A stretch of 64,000 bases of DNA from Ustilago trichophora. Taxonomy: Eukaryota > Basidiomycota > Ustilaginomycetes > Ustilaginales > Ustilaginaceae. The notes under the pieces were generated by a model. That model was not told where the DNA came from and ran no database searches. It saw only the letters and a list, made by a program, of their open reading frames with translations. Of this stretch, positions 35,962 through 46,677 are shown in pieces. How positions within the stretch are numbered: position 1 is the stretch's first letter; each line of letters starts with the position of its first letter. The DNA is taken from assembly GCA_900323505.1 (NCBI GenBank), contig OOIN01000015.1, forward strand, positions 558,001 to 622,000, written 5' to 3'. The translations under genes and the position numbers were made by a program.

Positions 35962-35963
35962 TA
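35962..35963. repeat. TA target-site duplication, right
   Basis: Second TA copy, directly next to the stop codon of the neighbouring cytochrome b561 gene (35964-35966 on the minus strand). Confidence 0.85.
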
Positions 35964-36731
35964 TCAACAAAGTTTGGGCAACTTGTTACGCTGAATTCGG
36001 ACGAGCAAAGCAGCGAATGATGCGATCAAAGACAAAACTACCAACCACTTTTGAACTGCACCCGAGTTGCTTTTACCCCAAGTCGTTTCCACCACACCCA
36101 AAGCAGCGGTGAACAAGAAGAGCGCTATGAGGAGGTAACCTGACAATCTATGATACTTCCACAGAGCTTTACCGTTTGATTCGCCTCCTACGAGTCTACC
36201 TTTGAACCAGATGCTTGCTGCACCTAGAGCGGTTTGAATCCAAGCTACGACGACGCAGAGCGTTCCTAGGATACCGTGGTATGAGATCCAATGTGATGTA
36301 CCTGGTTGATCGTGCAAGTAGTACATGATGTATGCACCGATGGTCAAGAGAGGAAGGACCAGGAGGAGGTTGATGGATTGGTGGATTTGAAAAGCCGCTT
36401 TCTTCTCGCGTTGGTTCGTTGCTCCCGTACGTTGCAGTACCACAATCGCTTGTAACAGCATGAGAATCGCCAAAGATTGAATGAGAGGATGATATCCAAA
36501 CAGAGGTAGAGAGGTGAATGACATGGTGGATAGAACCAGACTCCATACTATCGCTACGAACAAAAGGGCCGAGAGTTGTACCCCTAAAGCCTGGATGGAA
36601 AAATTCTCCTTCCGAACCATGATCAATGGCAATGGTCTTGTCGTAGTAGACTGCTCGTTAGGATCGCTAATAGACGATGTTGCTAGCAAAGGTTCAGTAA
36701 TCGAAGACATTGTTTCTCCAAACTTGAGCAA
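35964..36731 (-). CDS. Cytochrome b561-domain membrane protein
   Basis: A 255-residue membrane protein with a polar N-terminus of about 45 residues and six predicted hydrophobic helices. Single His residues fall in the pattern of b561 proteins that hold two b-type hemes: GYHPLIQSL, FQIHQSINLL, WISYHGILG and LWKYHRLSGYL. Such proteins pass electrons from cytosolic donors such as ascorbate across a membrane; the acceptor here is unknown. No DOMON domain or signal peptide is visible. A Met at residue 8 (36710) is an alternative start. The TGA stop lies directly against the target duplication of the transposon, so the coding region is whole but the natural 3' UTR has been displaced by 2.2 kb. Confidence 0.85.
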   Translation of the reverse strand: MLKFGETMSSITEPLLATSSISDPNEQSTTTRPLPLIMVRKENFSIQALGVQLSALLFVAIVWSLVLSTMSFTSLPLFGYHPLIQSLAILMLLQAIVVLQRTGATNQREKKAAFQIHQSINLLLVLPLLTIGAYIMYYLHDQPGTSHWISYHGILGTLCVVVAWIQTALGAASIWFKGRLVGGESNGKALWKYHRLSGYLLIALFLFTAALGVVETTWGKSNSGAVQKWLVVLSLIASFAALLVRIQRNKLPKLC

Positions 36732-37349
36732 GTCACAGAGAATGTTGTCTTAGAAAAGAAACCCAATCCCGTCCGTCGAAAGTATGGTCGAGACAAGTGA
36801 TGATGGAGGACGTATCAAAGAAAAGGTGAAAAAGCTGACCAAAGCAATCCACCTCTCCAAAGAGTGCCGCACACAATATCCAAATTGCGACATTTTGCTT
36901 CGCCCACCGCAAGTGTCCCGCATCTCTTCTTTTTTTTTTTTTTCACCTCCACAACGTTGCATAGCCGCATCCAGCCCCTGTCCCACCCAACCTCCAACCA
37001 TGCTTCATATCGCGCTCGCGCAGCAACCAACCAACCAACCACGCAGCTCACCAATGTCGTTCTTCAGGCAGGACACAAACCGCATAAGTACTAGATCTAG
37101 AGTCTAAGAGCGTCGAAATAAGGTATACTTTTTAAAGTGTTGACAACAGTAAATTTTGAAAGGTGGCAACGAAAAGAGAGTGAGTTGCCAAAACGATGCT
37201 TTCTGCAACTAGCAAGGTGATGGAAAAACGAGTGTGGGGAGTGGTGGCTTTGCGTTGACACTCTTTGGCTGGTGGGTGTGAGAACACGACAGGGAGAGAG
37301 CTCAAAGGGTAGCTCAAATCAATCCGCGCGCGATCTGTGCGTCTGTCTC
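36732..37349. other. Spacer upstream of the cytochrome b561 gene
   Basis: About 620 bases holding the b561 promoter and the 3' flank of rrm4. A T run lies at about 36930-36943, roughly 200 bases before the b561 ATG. No gene is visible. Confidence 0.5.
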
Positions 37350-39725
37350 TCACTTGTTCAGCCCAGCAGCAACCTTTTGCTGCACCTTCTCCTTGAGTAC
37401 GTCCTCGTACGAGTTCATGAGATGCGCCAGAGATCTCAGATCTTCCGTGTCGAGCAAGTGAATGGTAAGCTTGGGTGCACCCTTGACGCCAAAGCTGCGC
37501 ACTTTCTTGAAGAGCTGGTCTCCCAATTTTTGCTTCTGATCGTGTGGCGCTTTGCCCTGGAGCGAGTCGATGAATGCGTCTGTTGTCTTGACTGTCTCAG
37601 GGTCAGCCTTGGGCAGCGGCAGGCCAGAGCTGGACGGAGAGTTGGCGAGACGGACAATCTCGAGGGCGGAGAGGGCGGCAAGTGAAGACAAAGTATGAGC
37701 CGCAGACGGGCAAGCAGTCGGCTTGGCGGCGTCGGTAGCAGCAGCAGCGGCGGCGGTAGCACTCTGACCATTGCTGGCATCCCTGAGTACGTCGGATGCT
37801 GCTGTGGCGCTGTCGTTAGTGTCGCGAGGAGGCGAGAGATCCTCACCGCTATCGTCAGTGATATCGAGGATGTCTTTGGCTTCCTCCACTTTTTGCTTGA
37901 GGAATTCGGGGTTGAAGAGCGCCAATGCCCGGTCCTTCTTGGGCAAGCTCGCTAACATGTCGGTAATGTCTTCAACAGGGGCGCCAGCTTCGGTCACCGA
38001 GATGACGGCTCTGAGCAGCCTTTCACGCTCCTTGGAGGACGCACTTCCGTCACCGACAGACGAAGTGCTCGAGACGCTGCGTTGAGTCTGCACGCCAAGC
38101 AGAGCAGGGTTCTCGGAGGACAGTGGTCCAGGCGTCACTGGAGTCGCAGGAGCAGAGGTGGCTGGTGTCGACACCTGCGACTGTGGAACACGGTCGCGGG
38201 CGTCGTTAACCCTCTGGATGAGGGAGATAGGGTTGTTGAGGGCCTCGACAGCATCGCCGAGCTTGAGCTTGAGCAGCTCGGCGACGATGTCGTCCACCTG
38301 GGCCTCCTTGATGGAAGGCAGCTGCTGCACCCTACGCGTGAACTCGCCGGAAAGCAGCTCGTTGCGAACCACGTTGCTGAGCGAGCGCAGTTGCTCCTCA
38401 TCGGCAAGACCGTTGGCGTCAGAGGGAACGCCAGCCTTGAAGTAGCTCCTGCTCTGTCGCTTGTCCGCTTTGCTTGTTGACGGGTTGGCGGCTCCGTTGG
38501 TGGAAGCAGTGCTGGCATCGGACCCCTCGGCATTGACAGCGTTGAAGCGCGCCGCAAGCTTTTCCTGACGCATCGTCTTGGGCTCGTGCAGGCGAACGGT
38601 GATCTTCTTGCTGCCAATCTTTGCATTGTCCATGGCTTGCAATGCCTGTCGCGCCTCGTCTGGAGTGGTGAAGCTGACAAACCCAAACTCTCGACTCTTT
38701 CCGTCATTGTCTCGCATGACACGCGCAGACACAATGTGTCCAAAGGCCTTGAATGTGTCAAAGAGGTCGTTGGAGTTGATTTCGGCATCGAGGTTCTTGA
38801 TGAAGAGGTTGCAGGGGTCGACATAGGTGGAAGCCTGGCTAGAGTACTGGAGTGAGCCTCGAGAGCCCTTTTGAGCGGCGGTGCGGGTATCATTGGGAGA
38901 GGAAGCGCCGGCAGTAGCATAGATGGAAGCAGACGAGCCTGCAGAGACGGAACGGGTGGCAGGAGTGGTAGGTGCAAACGAAGGAGCGGCAGCGCTCATG
39001 CTGTTGTTGGGAACAAAAGGGGTGGCAGAGGGACTGAACTCGCTGGCACTAGCGCTGACCTTGCGAACGGCGGTATCAACAGCGACCGAGATGGTCTTGC
39101 CACCGACATCGGCGCAGTGCATTTCGGTTTCAGCACGCTGGGCATCCTCCTCGAAATAGAACTCGAGCGAGGCCATACCCTTGAAGCCGGTGTGGATGCC
39201 GGCGGGGTTGGTGAGGATGCACTGGGCACGTCGCAGCGGACCAAAGCGGCGGAAGAGATCGTAGACGAGGGCATCGTCGGTGTTGGGTGGAAGCTGTTTT
39301 ATGAGACGAGGCTTGGCAGCAGCGGCTGGTTCGGTTGCGGAAGCGTCTTGTTCGACACGAAGATGAATAGGAGGGCGAACGATGGCATACGCCTTTTCGG
39401 CCTTGTCCAGAGTCTGGAATTCAACGGTACCGGAGGCAGTCTGTCCCTCGGATACGGTGCGATCGATCTTGAGACGGACTGGAAGAACCTTTTCAAAGAC
39501 GAGACCGGCGAGCTCCTTGTCAGTCATGGTGGCATCGACACCGCTGATGTAGAGCAGTGGGCGAGTGAGGTGAGGATGAGGTCGGTCGAGATCCTCGTCA
39601 TCTTGCCCCTCTTGAATGTTGGGCTGTGCAGAGGGATTGGCAGGGCTAGGAGCTGGAGCAGCATCGGCAGCTCGGGCAGCGTCGAGCTTGTGCTGGTTGT
39701 GAGGGGCGTAGATAGAGTCGGCCAT
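37350..39725 (-). CDS. rrm4: Endosomal mRNA-transport protein Rrm4 (three RRMs, MLLE-type C-terminus)
   Basis: Orthologue of U. maydis Rrm4, which binds mRNAs (including septin mRNAs) and carries them along microtubules on moving early endosomes in hyphae, attached through the adaptor Upa1. Single exon, 791 residues, nearly the length of the U. maydis protein. RRM1 (about 52-130) starts RPLLYISGVDATMTDKEL. RRM2 (about 138-215) starts RLIKQLPPNTDDALVYDLF and directly follows. RRM3 (about 312-390) has CNLFIKNLD and the RNP1 block SREFGFVSF. After Ser/Ala-rich linkers come MLLE-like helical modules near 440-510, 555-625 and at the C-terminus, ending LAHLMNSYEDVLKEKVQQKV. The last module binds PAM2-like motifs in Upa1. 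All parts are present and no frameshift is seen. Confidence 0.97.
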   Translation of the reverse strand: MADSIYAPHNQHKLDAARAADAAPAPSPANPSAQPNIQEGQDDEDLDRPHPHLTRPLLYISGVDATMTDKELAGLVFEKVLPVRLKIDRTVSEGQTASGTVEFQTLDKAEKAYAIVRPPIHLRVEQDASATEPAAAAKPRLIKQLPPNTDDALVYDLFRRFGPLRRAQCILTNPAGIHTGFKGMASLEFYFEEDAQRAETEMHCADVGGKTISVAVDTAVRKVSASASEFSPSATPFVPNNSMSAAAPSFAPTTPATRSVSAGSSASIYATAGASSPNDTRTAAQKGSRGSLQYSSQASTYVDPCNLFIKNLDAEINSNDLFDTFKAFGHIVSARVMRDNDGKSREFGFVSFTTPDEARQALQAMDNAKIGSKKITVRLHEPKTMRQEKLAARFNAVNAEGSDASTASTNGAANPSTSKADKRQSRSYFKAGVPSDANGLADEEQLRSLSNVVRNELLSGEFTRRVQQLPSIKEAQVDDIVAELLKLKLGDAVEALNNPISLIQRVNDARDRVPQSQVSTPATSAPATPVTPGPLSSENPALLGVQTQRSVSSTSSVGDGSASSKERERLLRAVISVTEAGAPVEDITDMLASLPKKDRALALFNPEFLKQKVEEAKDILDITDDSGEDLSPPRDTNDSATAASDVLRDASNGQSATAAAAAATDAAKPTACPSAAHTLSSLAALSALEIVRLANSPSSSGLPLPKADPETVKTTDAFIDSLQGKAPHDQKQKLGDQLFKKVRSFGVKGAPKLTIHLLDTEDLRSLAHLMNSYEDVLKEKVQQKVAAGLNK

Positions 39726-42700
39726 GATGATGTGGGGGGACTCGAAGATGCTCTTCAGCCTTTGGGCAGTCGTTGTGGTTAGCCAAGATGGCGTGAGAGA
39801 AGCTGTCTAGCAGTGACTACCTTTGGGAAATGGCGGTTGCGTAGCTGAGCATCGATTTGCTGGTACCGCACGTATGGTCGTCAGCCTCGAGGGAGGGCGG
39901 ATCTTCCGGTTAGGAAGAGGTTGGGCAGCGTGTCAAAAGGCACATCAAAGTCACACACAGACACGCATGCACGCACGCACGCACGCACCCACGCACCTCC
40001 CCAAAAGTTGCCGCTTGCTCACGGCGCAAATCTTGACCACGCATGGAGAATGCACGCACTTCTTTTTTTTTTTTTTTTTGTCTTTCTTCTGAGAACGATC
40101 CGAGCAACAGGAGCGAAAAAGTAACACACACACAACGCTCCAGCTTGTGTCACTTTTGGAGAAGCTCGCGTGTCTGGGTTCTGCGCGCTGAGCTTCCAGA
40201 CGACAGATTCGTCGGTCTAACAGTCCGGCCAAAGACGACCGATCGATCGGGTTGGATGCCTCGACACGTCACGATCTTTTTCTCGATCTGGAAATGGCGC
40301 AAAATTGGGCCAGGATCTCTAGGCCAAGTTTGGTAGCCTTCGTTTTTCGAAAAACCATGGCCAAATCCCGTCGTGTTTTGCAGGGTGAGGAGTGTTTCGA
40401 ACTCTGAGGAAAAGGGCCCCAAAACAAAAATTGAGCAAACGCCAGGCGAACGGATCCTCGCCCGCGCTCTTTTCCCGCTGTGCGTGTGTCGTCTCTTCTC
40501 AATTTTTCAGGGCGCACTTTTAGCGTTCGTTTCCGAAAATTCTCATCACGGAAGCAAGCATCAGCAACAGCCAAAGAAACAAGAAAAGCCATCGATTGAA
40601 ACTGCGAGCGATATCAACTCAGCTCTTCTTACTTGCCTGCACAGGTCCGGTTCGGTCAAAGTGGTCGAGAACATCGATAGGTATACTGTAATTAGTCAAC
40701 ATCAAAGAGGAACAAAAAACGAGTTCGATATCGCACGCCCACTCTGCGAAACTCGCGGGCTTGCTTGTGGCACTGCACTCCTGCGCCATGTATTCTGCAG
40801 CCAAGCAAGTCGAGTGGCGGGGTGGCGGCTTGTGTGGTCAGACAAAAGAGACAAGGCCGAGATGAGATGAAAAAAAAAAAATCAAAAAAAAAAAAATCAC
40901 CAAGGCCGCCGATTTTAGGAAAAGAGAAGAGAGACAGAGAGAGTCAGCATGTTTGTGTGGTCGCTGTATCAGGCCCAATTCGCTCTCCAATTTTGGACTC
41001 TCACTCTCTGACTGAATTCCAGTTCGGCCGCTGACCCGCATGCGCAGATCTGCTCCAAAGCTAACCAAGGCTTAAAGGCTGCCGCGGTGCTTATTTCTCA
41101 CTCCGGATGCACCGAGATCTTTTCCTTTTTCTTTTTTTTCTCTCTCTCTCTTCTCTCTGGTGTTGGTTGCTTTGCTTCCGTCCCGCTCTGAGATTGTCCT
41201 CCGCCGCTGCCGCCTGATGCCTCCTACGGCAGCGTTGCGACCGTCCATCTTTGCACTTCTCTCTGCGATTTGAATGTGCAAGATGTCTTCTGTTTCTAAG
41301 AGTAGCAGTCTGATCTGGCTTGCTTCTCGAATACGAACGAGAGAGGAAATGAGGTGCAGTGCAATGCTGTCACAGCGAGTTAGTCGGGACGTAGGATTGC
41401 AAAAAGTATGCGCTCACCACAAAGTCAAGCCGAGACCAGCTTCCCCGCCTCATCTTTTTGACCATTTGGGGTCTCGCCTCGCTTCTACTTGCTTGATCTT
41501 TCTGTGCCCTCACTGTGCAGCATTTCTCACACATCCTCGCATCGTTTCGCCAGAGTTAATAAATTTTCTCGTTTTCTGATTCGACTGCTGCTTGTTCCCC
41601 AAGCGCAATTTGGACACAGAGTGTGGGCTGGCCTTTTTGTTTTTGTTTTTTCTTTCTTTTTCGTTTTCCTTTTTCAAAGTTGAGCCGCGCTGTGGCTGCT
41701 GTTGTCGCGGATTCCTTGGTCTGCCCGAGAAAGGAAACACGAGACTTGACCCACACAGAGCAACTGTAAATCTGGCTTGCCTCGCCTGACTGTTGCAAGA
41801 GCAACAGCACTCATTTGGAGGTCCCGCTTTTGCCTGCCTTGCCTTGCCTTTGCCTTGCCTTGCCAGAGAAGGGCTTTGTTTGACACCTGACTGGTTGGCT
41901 GACTGACTGTTGGCCCCTCATCGTCCTCCTCATCGTCGACGTCGGATTGCCTGGTCTGCATAAGCTTTGGCCTGTCCATCGCTTCCATCCTTTGTCACTC
42001 CCACATCTCTGCTCTTTGACGCCAGGTTCCCCGTCGTCGGCGGCCCTCCGACTCTTTCCTCTTTACACGCCATCCCTCTTCCTTCTCTTCCAGTATCGCC
42101 TCGTTCCGACTCCGAATCGCCATCTTTGGCTTGGCCCGTTGCGTGACGGCGTCGGCCTTACTCATCTTCACCTGACCACACCTCGAGCCACCGTATAGCT
42201 ATCAGCGCTCGAACTACAGACCCTTGATTCAAGGTCCTGGGCCGTCAACAAATCCTCTCCGCACGACCCGTCGTATCTCTTGTTGCATTAAGGAAGCTCC
42301 ATCACTTCACAATGTTCGACGTTTTGTGACCCGGACTCGCAGCTACGGCCTCCAAAGCTATCAAGCTCCTCCCTTTTTGCTATTGCATCCACATCTCAGG
42401 TGCATCTACAACGCATTTAGTCCTCCTTTCACCGTCGCAAAGCTTTGGGATTCCTTTTGGTTCTACTCTTTTATCCACAGGGCTTCTCGACACCTGGGGG
42501 TTGAATCATCTTCACCGCTCACTTCTCACCCACCACGAAATCCATCCAAGATGCTCTTCTCGGAGTGTTGAAATCCATCAACGGCCTTTCCGACTTGAGC
42601 GCCTGGCTTTCTAATTGGCTTGCGATTCTGCTTCTATTCCAACACTGCATCACCAATTTACGCATCGTTCGCAAGTCAGTGCTGTAGGCAGCTTAGCTTT

Positions 42701-42750
42701 GCTACTCCAACCTCTCGCTTCAGACGCCGACCTGCACATTCTCTGCAACC
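39726..42750. other. 3-kb divergent spacer between rrm4 and the Ser-rich protein gene
   Basis: No gene is recognised. Visible structure: an ACGC-type repeat (about 39963-39990), a T run (40063-40079) about 340 bases before the rrm4 ATG, A runs (40867-40878 and 40884-40896), a perfect palindrome GTTTTTCGAAAAAC (40342-40355), and a TGCCT/CCTTG repeat (about 41832-41865). The last kilobase is CT-rich and looks like a long leader of the plus-strand gene. Confidence 0.5.
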
Positions 42751-45492
42751 ATGGAGTCGACTTCGCTTCCGGCTTTCAAGGAGCTCCGCATCCAGACTTC
42801 TACTTCCGCCTTGACCTCCTCCGACACTGAACCCGAGCTCCCCGCCGTCGAGGCAGCTCAGCTTTCACCAAAGGTTGACCGAGTCCGACATCATCTCATC
42901 CCAGCTCGCACCACTACCTGCGTTCGTGCTCCTTGCCTCAAACGCCAGGTGTCGGTTCCCATTTCGAGCATCACAATCGACTTGGCTGCCAATCGTCTCG
43001 AGTCCGCTTCCATCCAGGACCGCGTGGCATCCAACCCTTTGCCCACTTCCTTTGCTGCTCCCCGCAACCTTGTCTTGCAAGCTGGCTCACGCCATGTTCA
43101 CTTTGATGACGCGCCACCCGAGGAGTTCTTTGTTCTCTCAGGCGAGTCCTACGACCGTCGTCCCATCAAATGCACGCAAGGTGGGTCCGAGTTCGACATG
43201 AGCCTTCCACCTCGCTCGACGTCTTACAACGGCGATGACGGAACCGAGGATGATGCCTCTTCCACAGATGACGCTCCAGTCGCAATGGAATCCGCAGAGG
43301 AACCTGCTCCCGATGTTGGCTTCTTCCGCGACCCTTTGCTTGAAAACTGGGCCTGCATCAAGAATGGCACAGAAACGGCCTCAGTCGGATATCAGCCCCG
43401 CCACGGCCTCATGGCCAGCGGCAGATCGCTTCACTTTTCAGCCTTGTCTTCTTTGCAGCATGCATCCGCGCTCAACGGCGGAGACGTCAAGTCAAACGAT
43501 GCAGACTCGCAGCCGCAAGCCTCCTCCCAGAAGGTGAGCCTGCCTGTCCACGGCTTCCGCTCCTTCGGTGGGCTGCAGAACAGTCTGGCGCCTGAGATCA
43601 CCGCCGTCGCTGCCCCCGAACATCCAGCAGCCTCTCGCAAGCAAGACGTGTCCAGCCCGGAAACCACCCCTCCGGCCCTGCGCAACTTCTCGCCCGACGC
43701 CACACCCATGCCTAGCCCCAGTCTGCACAAGTCGATCGGCGCTTACGCCAGCGTGAGCTACTTTGGTATCGGCTCCAATCTCTCCTCGCCAGTCATCACC
43801 GCCGAAGCCAGTCTCAAGGAGGATCCGTCGAGCAACGACACGGGGCTTGGCACCATGGAAGTCCTGCGCGATGTCCCCTCTCCCAACGCAGAAGCATCCG
43901 CCGCAACAGCAGCAACGCATGACTTTCAAGCGACTGAGCCTGCGCACATAACAAACGGTCTCAGCAGTCCCACGTTCGCCAAGCCCGCCCCTATCACCGT
44001 CAAGGTGCCAGACACGGGCGCGCAATTGACCCCACGACGTCTGGGCTTGGAAAGGAGGATGGCAGAGAAGGATGCCGTGCGCATATCTGGTCTTCACCCA
44101 CCCACGTCGGCATCAGGCGGTCCTGCTGTGTCTCCATCGTCGCCCGGCTGGTCCAGTCTTCTCGGCATCACTTCCTCTCCTCTTTCGTCGCGATGCTCCT
44201 CGGTTGACCCGTGGAGCAGCCTCAGCAGCGATGGAGATGGAGATGGCACAGAATCGCCAGGCAACGAGAATAGCTGGATCAGCAGCAACTGCACCAGCCC
44301 CGATCTCAGCCCTTTTGAACAGGTGGGCGCAGAAGCTTTCCATTCCAAAGCTGGCTCGAGCAACACATCCGGGTCCACTCCAAGCTGGCTGGAAGCTCGC
44401 AACACCAAGCATGTCGACATTGCCTCTGCACAATCCAACGGCGCTTCAAGTCTTGGCAGAGCATCCACCTCCAGCGCTGGCGACTGGGACCACGAGCTCA
44501 ACACGCCCAAGAACACCGACTTTGCAGATGAGACCAAGTTCTCGTCGTCCGTTGAGACGGTCAACACATTGAGCTGGGAGCACAAGCACATGCCTGCTTC
44601 CGCTTCGGTCAGTCTGTTCAGCGGCCTCTCGAGTGCCGATGTTTCGACTTCGGAAGCGACCACACCCGATTCGTCTCGCCGACCCAGCTTCCACCATGCT
44701 GATCTCCCTTCGCAACGACTTTCTCCAAGGATGAGATCGAGCTTTAGCGAGCGGGATGGCTCCGCGGTTGACAATCTGGACGATGATGACTCACAGGTAC
44801 TGCGGGTGCGCTCGCTCAGCAGAGACGGGCACGCCAAGAAAAAGTCGACCAAGTGTCGGTACTGCCGAACGCTGCGACAGCGCATCAAAAGTGCCGGCAC
44901 AGAATCGTCGGCGCCTACGTCGTCAGGCGGTTCGGCGCAGATCACCGACGCAGAGGGCGATGGTGAAGGCGAGGTCGAGGGATCTCCTCTGACATCAGCA
45001 GCGATGTCATATCCCTCGGAATCGTTGAAGAACAACCGCGATCTTACCAGCTCGACCGAGGTGTCCGAGATGGAAGAGGAGGATTCTCGCTCTCGTTCGT
45101 CATTGTCGCAGCTGCGTGCCAGTGTGCGTTCGCTGAGCATGGACGAGTGGTCGTCGAATGCATCGCGGTCTCGTTCGCGTGACAAGTCGGCGCTGTCGCA
45201 TCTGGCGATTGCTGTGGACGCGCAGCATGATCGCGAATCGTCCAACTCGCCTGGTGAGAGCTGCTCCGAGTCGCCCCACTTGTCGGCTGTCAACTTGCCC
45301 ATGATGTGCACGTGCGACAAGAAACGAGAAAAGGAGCGGATGAAGAAGAAGATTCGCAAGGAGCGCGAACTGGAGCGAGAACGCGATCGCGAATGGGAGA
45401 GAGACCAAGCGAGAGGGAGACAGAAGAAGCTGTTTGGCGAAAGCTTTGGAGACGCCGACAACAGCTGTCTCTCTGCGCTTGATGGATTCTAA
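42751..45492 (+). CDS. Large Ser-rich protein of unknown function
   Basis: A 913-residue single-exon protein that I cannot place in a known family. Most of it is Ser/Thr/Pro/Ala-rich and probably disordered. One block near residues 110-150 looks ordered and conserved in style: SRHVHFDDAPPEEFFVLSGE then SYDRRPIKCTQGGS and LPPRS. RHVHF fits the [KR]x[VI]x[FW] docking motif for type-1 phosphatase, so a phosphatase-targeting role is conceivable. Further on are a basic Cys pair (KCRYCRTLRQRIK, about 705-717), acidic Ser patches, and a C-terminal cluster MMCTCDKK followed by a Lys/Arg/Glu-rich helix of about 40 residues. There is no signal peptide or membrane segment. Coding status is well supported by length and codon use; function is not known. 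Confidence 0.85.
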   Translation: MESTSLPAFKELRIQTSTSALTSSDTEPELPAVEAAQLSPKVDRVRHHLIPARTTTCVRAPCLKRQVSVPISSITIDLAANRLESASIQDRVASNPLPTSFAAPRNLVLQAGSRHVHFDDAPPEEFFVLSGESYDRRPIKCTQGGSEFDMSLPPRSTSYNGDDGTEDDASSTDDAPVAMESAEEPAPDVGFFRDPLLENWACIKNGTETASVGYQPRHGLMASGRSLHFSALSSLQHASALNGGDVKSNDADSQPQASSQKVSLPVHGFRSFGGLQNSLAPEITAVAAPEHPAASRKQDVSSPETTPPALRNFSPDATPMPSPSLHKSIGAYASVSYFGIGSNLSSPVITAEASLKEDPSSNDTGLGTMEVLRDVPSPNAEASAATAATHDFQATEPAHITNGLSSPTFAKPAPITVKVPDTGAQLTPRRLGLERRMAEKDAVRISGLHPPTSASGGPAVSPSSPGWSSLLGITSSPLSSRCSSVDPWSSLSSDGDGDGTESPGNENSWISSNCTSPDLSPFEQVGAEAFHSKAGSSNTSGSTPSWLEARNTKHVDIASAQSNGASSLGRASTSSAGDWDHELNTPKNTDFADETKFSSSVETVNTLSWEHKHMPASASVSLFSGLSSADVSTSEATTPDSSRRPSFHHADLPSQRLSPRMRSSFSERDGSAVDNLDDDDSQVLRVRSLSRDGHAKKKSTKCRYCRTLRQRIKSAGTESSAPTSSGGSAQITDAEGDGEGEVEGSPLTSAAMSYPSESLKNNRDLTSSTEVSEMEEEDSRSRSSLSQLRASVRSLSMDEWSSNASRSRSRDKSALSHLAIAVDAQHDRESSNSPGESCSESPHLSAVNLPMMCTCDKKREKERMKKKIRKERELERERDREWERDQARGRQKKLFGESFGDADNSCLSALDGF

Positions 45493-46641
45493 GACAAGGC
45501 TTCTCGACAGCAGCGTCGTTCGTAGCCTTTTGCCCGTTCGCTCGTTCCTCTGTTTCAGATTGACACCCACATTCCCTACCTAGCATACACATTCAACTGT
45601 TACGATCAGAACCATTCGCACGTCTTTGCCTGCATTCCATCTTTTCCTTAACCTTCTTCTCGTGGTTGCTCTTGAAGCAATGCTACTTTGTTTGCATTCA
45701 TTTTGGTCCCTCTACTGGGTGCGTGCGTGTGAATTGGCGGACTAGTGAGGGACGAAGGGTGATTATACAAAGAGAGCGCTGTTTGGCCGTGCGTGCGCAA
45801 GAATGTGATCTTAAAGAAGAGAATTCGACATGAGGCACATTTTTAGAGCCTTTTTTTTTCTTTTTTATTTCTTTTTTTTTTTTTGTCGTTTGGCTCGGAA
45901 AAGTCGTGGAAATAGACGATCCTTTTCTTCTTTTCATTGCTTTGGATGTATGCCAAGCGAGCAAAGAAAGACCCTTGCCAGTCAAGGCGCCCGGCGGAAC
46001 AGCCGTATTACATCGGATTCGCCCAATTTGAGTGGATTCTGTTGGCTACATGTGCTGGTGCCATGGAGACAAGCTTGCCTGTACTGTATATTGGAGCGGG
46101 ATGAGCTGTCGGCAGCAGGATGGGCCCTAATGCATGCATGCTCGGTGGGGAGCGTAAGAAAGGCGCACCGTGCGTTCTGTGCTTGACATTGAGACAAGAC
46201 TCGCGTTGCTGGCTAGCTGTACAGTATGGGATACAAGCGCTCGGATCGTCGGCGAATAGCATACTTAAAACAAGCTTATAGTAGCAGCCATCCGGCCATG
46301 TCAAAAAGAAGTGGGGGTGAAAGGCGGTCTTCGGGAAAGTGTAAAGCCACCACCGAAAGCGAGACCGAGAAATGGAAAGTGTGACACGCTCCCTGCTGTC
46401 AAAATGCACGCTTCTCTCCCTAGAGAGGAGAGCAGCGGCCGAAAGAGCATATATGGAGGCAAAGATCAAGACCAGACAAACAAAAAGGGAAAGATTCGAT
46501 TGATCTTTGTGTGCGGCTCGGTGAGACCCGATGTGGTAGCAGGAGGAAGAACAACACTTTCAGATGGCAAAATGGCGCAAAAAAGAATAAATAAACCATG
46601 CGCGGTCTTTGTATGATGTTGCATGCATGCACGAAGATCCC

Positions 46642-46677
<36 letters not shown>

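Noticed and set aside
44094..45461. 455-codon minus-strand frame inside the Ser-rich protein gene
   Set aside because: Mirror of Ser codons (TCG/TCC reversed); low complexity and no independent support.
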